Below the pieces are notes generated by a model, which did no database searches, had not been told where the DNA came from, and saw only the letters and a list, made by a program, of their open reading frames with translations. DNA of 64,000 nt from Trichocoleus sp. FACHB-40 (GTDB lineage Bacteria; Cyanobacteriota; Cyanobacteriia; Cyanobacteriales; FACHB-T130): NCBI RefSeq assembly GCF_014695915.1, contig NZ_JACJPF010000062.1:29015-93014 (forward strand), written 5' to 3'. Of the stretch, positions 62,040 through 64,000 are shown piece after piece. The position numbers and the translations under genes were made by a program. The number at the start of each line of letters is the position of its first letter. Positions within the stretch are counted from its first letter, which is position 1.

Positions 62040-62543
62040 ATGGACACCAATTTGTTGATGCAAGAGATCAGACAGGCTATCAAAAATAGTGATCAGTCCA
62101 AGTTAGAAAGCCTACTTGCTTCTGCGCCATCCCAAATTAATGCAACAACTGTATTTGGGAATTGGCTACATTTTGCCGTTTCTTTTAATGCCCGTATGGA
62201 GATTATAAAATATCTTATTGAAAAGGGAGTAGATATTAATCAAAAAGCAGGATTTTTGAAAGGAAATGCCTTGAATATTGCTGCCACAGAAAGGCGAATA
62301 GATGTCATTAATTATTTGTTAGAAAAGGGGGCAGAGATAGATATATCTCTGCCAGAAAGAAATCCCTTGTTTAGTGCAATTTACAGCGGTAGCATAGACA
62401 TCGTAGAGGTTCTGATCACGCATAAAGTTAATTTTAAGATAAAGTACACAGGAGAGCGTATGAAAAATATGGACGCATTAGCATATGCAAAAGAGAGAGG
62501 GCAGATAGAAATAGCAGAGATGCTTTCCCTGTTATCTGAATAA
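62040..62543 (+). CDS. Ankyrin-repeat protein
   Basis: 167 residues with about four ankyrin repeats: MEIIKYLIEKGVDINQKAG, NALNIAATERRIDVINYLLEKGAEID, NPLFSAIYSGSIDIVEVLITHKVNF and a last, ending in LAYAKERGQIEIAEMLSLL. No signal peptide; a cytoplasmic protein-binding role is likely. AT content is higher than in its neighbours (possible transfer). Confidence 0.87.
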   Translation: MDTNLLMQEIRQAIKNSDQSKLESLLASAPSQINATTVFGNWLHFAVSFNARMEIIKYLIEKGVDINQKAGFLKGNALNIAATERRIDVINYLLEKGAEIDISLPERNPLFSAIYSGSIDIVEVLITHKVNFKIKYTGERMKNMDALAYAKERGQIEIAEMLSLLSE

Positions 62544-62749
62544 CTCTATAAAATATTATTAAATTTCTTGACAGCCGCACTTCAAACTCATTCAGAAGCA
62601 GACAATCTAATAGATGAACTAACTGTAGATACTATCAGTACCGATACTGCCATCGGGCATGATGGTTTCATAAAACACAACATTCTCAATCCTAACTTCA
62701 TTCAATCTTCTAGCTCCCCTTAAATCAGTGCGATCGCATCGCCTCGTAG

Positions 62750-62774
62750 GTTGGGTTGAGGTACGAAACCCAAC
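62750..62774. repeat. GTTGGGTT..AACCCAAC hairpin repeat
   Basis: Arms GTTGGGTT and AACCCAAC with GAGGTACGA between, 10 nt before the 3' end of the broken metallopeptidase gene. A related GTTGAG..CTCAAC-type element occurs near 61950-61980. Common spacer repeat in cyanobacteria. Confidence 0.65.
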
Positions 62775-62783
62775 ATCACATTT

Positions 62784-63728
62784 TCAACTAAAAACTTGAG
62801 AGCTAAAGTAAGCTTTGCCGTCGTGTTGGATGTTGAGGAAGGAGTCAGTTTGAGTTAGTCCGGTTGCGGTACCGACTAGCGAGGTGTAGGTATTGGTGTC
62901 TAGGAGTGCTACCTCAAAGGCATCTGGTGGGTCGAGGGGACTGGTGCCGAGGGTGGTATCTAGTAGGGTGAATTGTAGGTATTTGGCTGCTTGGAGGACG
63001 ATGAAGGTTTGAGAGAAGTTGCTGAGTAGGTGGGGGTCTTCGCTCAAGATTGCCTGTCCGTTAAGGATGGCGGTTGCGCCTCTGGTTGACCAGCCGTAGT
63101 CGGGTTCTGTGGCGTTCCTAGAGTCGAAGTTACCGTTGAGAATGGCGATTAGGGGGTCAGAGTCAAGGGGTGCGTGTAATAAGGTATTTCCCCCCTCTCC
63201 TACTCTCCCACTCTCCCACTCTCCAAGTGAGCGGGCAGCGTTAAGGATTTGCAAGTCAAGAAGAGAGGGTAACTTGCGGACGCCAGAAGTTAGCGTCGGG
63301 TTCATTAGGTCGTAGGGATAGAGCTTGGGGTCGAGGTGGCTGCCATCGGGGGTGAGGGTGGCACTGAAGTTGTCGCCGACGAAGAGTTGAGAACCGTTGA
63401 GGGTTTGGATGTGGCTGTCGAAGGCCCAGTAGCCATCGATGAAGCCTGCTAGGTGTCCGATTTCGTGGAGGATGGTGGTGAGGAGGTCGTAGCGTCCGGC
63501 TGCGGGGGAGTCGGATGTGGCGCGGAAGGCGGTGTTGGTGAGGGTTGTGGTGAATTCGCTGTGGTCGAGGGGGGTGGGGTCGATGTACCAGCCGATGCCG
63601 TTGGCGTTGTGGTCGATGAGGAGGGTGCCGCCGTTAGGGTATCCGTATTGGTCGAATTGAGTAATTTGGGCTTCGGCGAGTTGTTCGGTGGGGAGGTCGG
63701 TGATGAGGAGGTTGATGTTGGGAGCATG
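62784..63728 (-). pseudogene. Metallopeptidase (matrixin-like), 5' end removed by IS insertion
   Basis: About 315 codons in frame from the transposase boundary to TGA 62784. It reads NLLITDLPTEQLAEAQITQF, TLLIDHNANGIGWYIDPTPL, LLTTILHEIGHLAGF (HExxHxxG zinc motif), VGDNFSATLTPDGSHLD, then the Met-turn-like PYDLMNPTLTSGVRKL and a beta-rich C-terminus. No start codon or upstream domain is left: the frame runs directly into the transposase stop codon at 63729-63731. An octamer repeat is inserted in frame at 63195-63226. Probably a fragment of a large secreted or cell-surface peptidase. Confidence 0.8.
63195..63226 (-). repeat. Octamer tandem repeat inside the metallopeptidase
   Basis: Four units of CTCTCCYA (plus-strand view), encoding the Gly/Glu/Ser-rich GEWESGRVGEGG linker on the minus strand. 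Since units are 8-mers, three change the frame by zero only with other changes; here the reading frame is open. Confidence 0.75.
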
Positions 63729-64000
63729 TCAGTTTTGCAAACCAATTAATCCATTGAGGTAAGCACAGCGATGTACCAACACTTGCGGGACATTCTCCCG
63801 ATTCCACTGTGCCCCCGATATTTGGATGCGACGGTCAATCTGTTTGATGGCAGATTCGACAGCACCCGAACCAATTGAACAAACCCCTTCCGCCTGGAAG
63901 TAATCGTAGTTGACAATGCGATGTCGATGCTTGTGCAAATACTGACAAAAGTTCTGGGCTTGCTTTTTGTGAGATGCTTCAAACAACTTCAGAGTCTCAT
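63729..64000 (-). mobile_element. ISKra4-like transposase, C-terminal fragment
   Basis: 90 codons open to the window edge, ending at TGA 63729. Segments GSGAVESAIKQIDRRIQISGAQWN and VPQVLVHRCAYLNGL are typical of the C-terminal end of ISKra4-family transposases. The stop codon is directly followed by the frame of the metallopeptidase, so the element's end lies within a few bases of 63729. Inverted repeat and target duplication cannot be defined from this half. Confidence 0.8.

Noticed and set aside
63453..63749. Gly/Val-rich frame on the plus strand
   Set aside because: Shadow of the metallopeptidase fragment; its composition mirrors the antisense of the real frame.
1..64000. New defence or phage system
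   Set aside because: No cluster of nucleases, toxins or phage genes; the only transposase is at the edge, and nfi and recQ are housekeeping repair genes.

Overview
The window is chromosomal DNA of a filamentous cyanobacterium. The lineage call rests on very frequent HIP1 octamers (GCGATCGC), many short dispersed repeats of cyanobacterial type (heptamer arrays and small palindromes), and lineage-typical genes: a hetZ-patU pair, a cyanoexosortase A operon, a phytol/polyprenol kinase, a DUF3110 protein and a plastid-type pyruvate dehydrogenase E2. hetZ and patU occur broadly in filamentous cyanobacteria, so the window cannot tell whether the organism makes heterocysts. There is no plasmid or phage signature; the only transposase is an ISKra4-like fragment at the right edge.

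Layout. 1-9 kb: the end of a GspE/PilB-type ATPase, then a minus-strand run (site-2 protease, murQ, DUF3110, D-Ala-D-Ala dipeptidase, a secreted protein, yidD), a phytol-kinase-like gene, a membrane protein and a 50-residue small gene. 9.3-14.5 kb: an NAD island, pncB-nadD-nrtR-(chorismate-mutase-like)-nadE, preceded by a perfect palindrome that could be the NrtR operator. 14.5-19.2 kb: a TgpA-like protein without its transglutaminase Cys and His, then hetZ-patU. 20-25 kb: two secreted proteins with a VPYE-type C-terminal sorting signal, cyanoexosortase A, its accessory protein and an HpsJ-like protein; the second substrate gene ends 4 nt before the exosortase. 25-33 kb: glgX, a membrane protein, an FHA-oxidoreductase fusion beside an FHA-zinc-ribbon protein, nfi and a glycosyltransferase. 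33.6-37.2 kb: a small coiled-coil gene, ispD, a GT9 heptosyltransferase, gmhB and a sugar ABC permease. 37.4-43.9 kb: two large GGDEF-EAL proteins around a SPOR-like and a FecR-domain protein. 43.9-51 kb: DUF4129-DUF4350-MoxR-DUF58, then SpoIIM (opposite strand), a membrane protein and an RDD protein. 51-61 kb: tRNA-Leu(UAG), an SDR, DUF427, recQ, a long-chain acyl-CoA/ACP synthetase, YlqD, a lipoprotein, pyruvate dehydrogenase E2 and an EAL protein. 61-64 kb: a small secreted protein, an ankyrin protein, and a metallopeptidase gene cut by the transposase.

How the parts work together. PncB, NadD and NadE catalyse three consecutive steps from nicotinate to NAD, with a probable dedicated repressor. 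Cyanoexosortase and its two substrates form a self-contained surface-protein sorting module. MoxR/DUF58/DUF4129/DUF4350/SpoIIM/RDD is a recognised but functionally obscure membrane-associated assembly. Three EAL proteins point to dense c-di-GMP signalling. MurQ and the dipeptidase suggest peptidoglycan recycling.

The most unusual observations are heptamer repeats inserted in frame inside nadE and a GGDEF protein, a hairpin repeat that forms the C-terminus of GmhB, a 46-bp gapless palindrome between an RDD gene and a tRNA, the FHA-oxidoreductase/FHA-zinc-ribbon pair, and two micro-ORFs with near-perfect Shine-Dalgarno sequences. I did not find a clearly new defence or mobile system.
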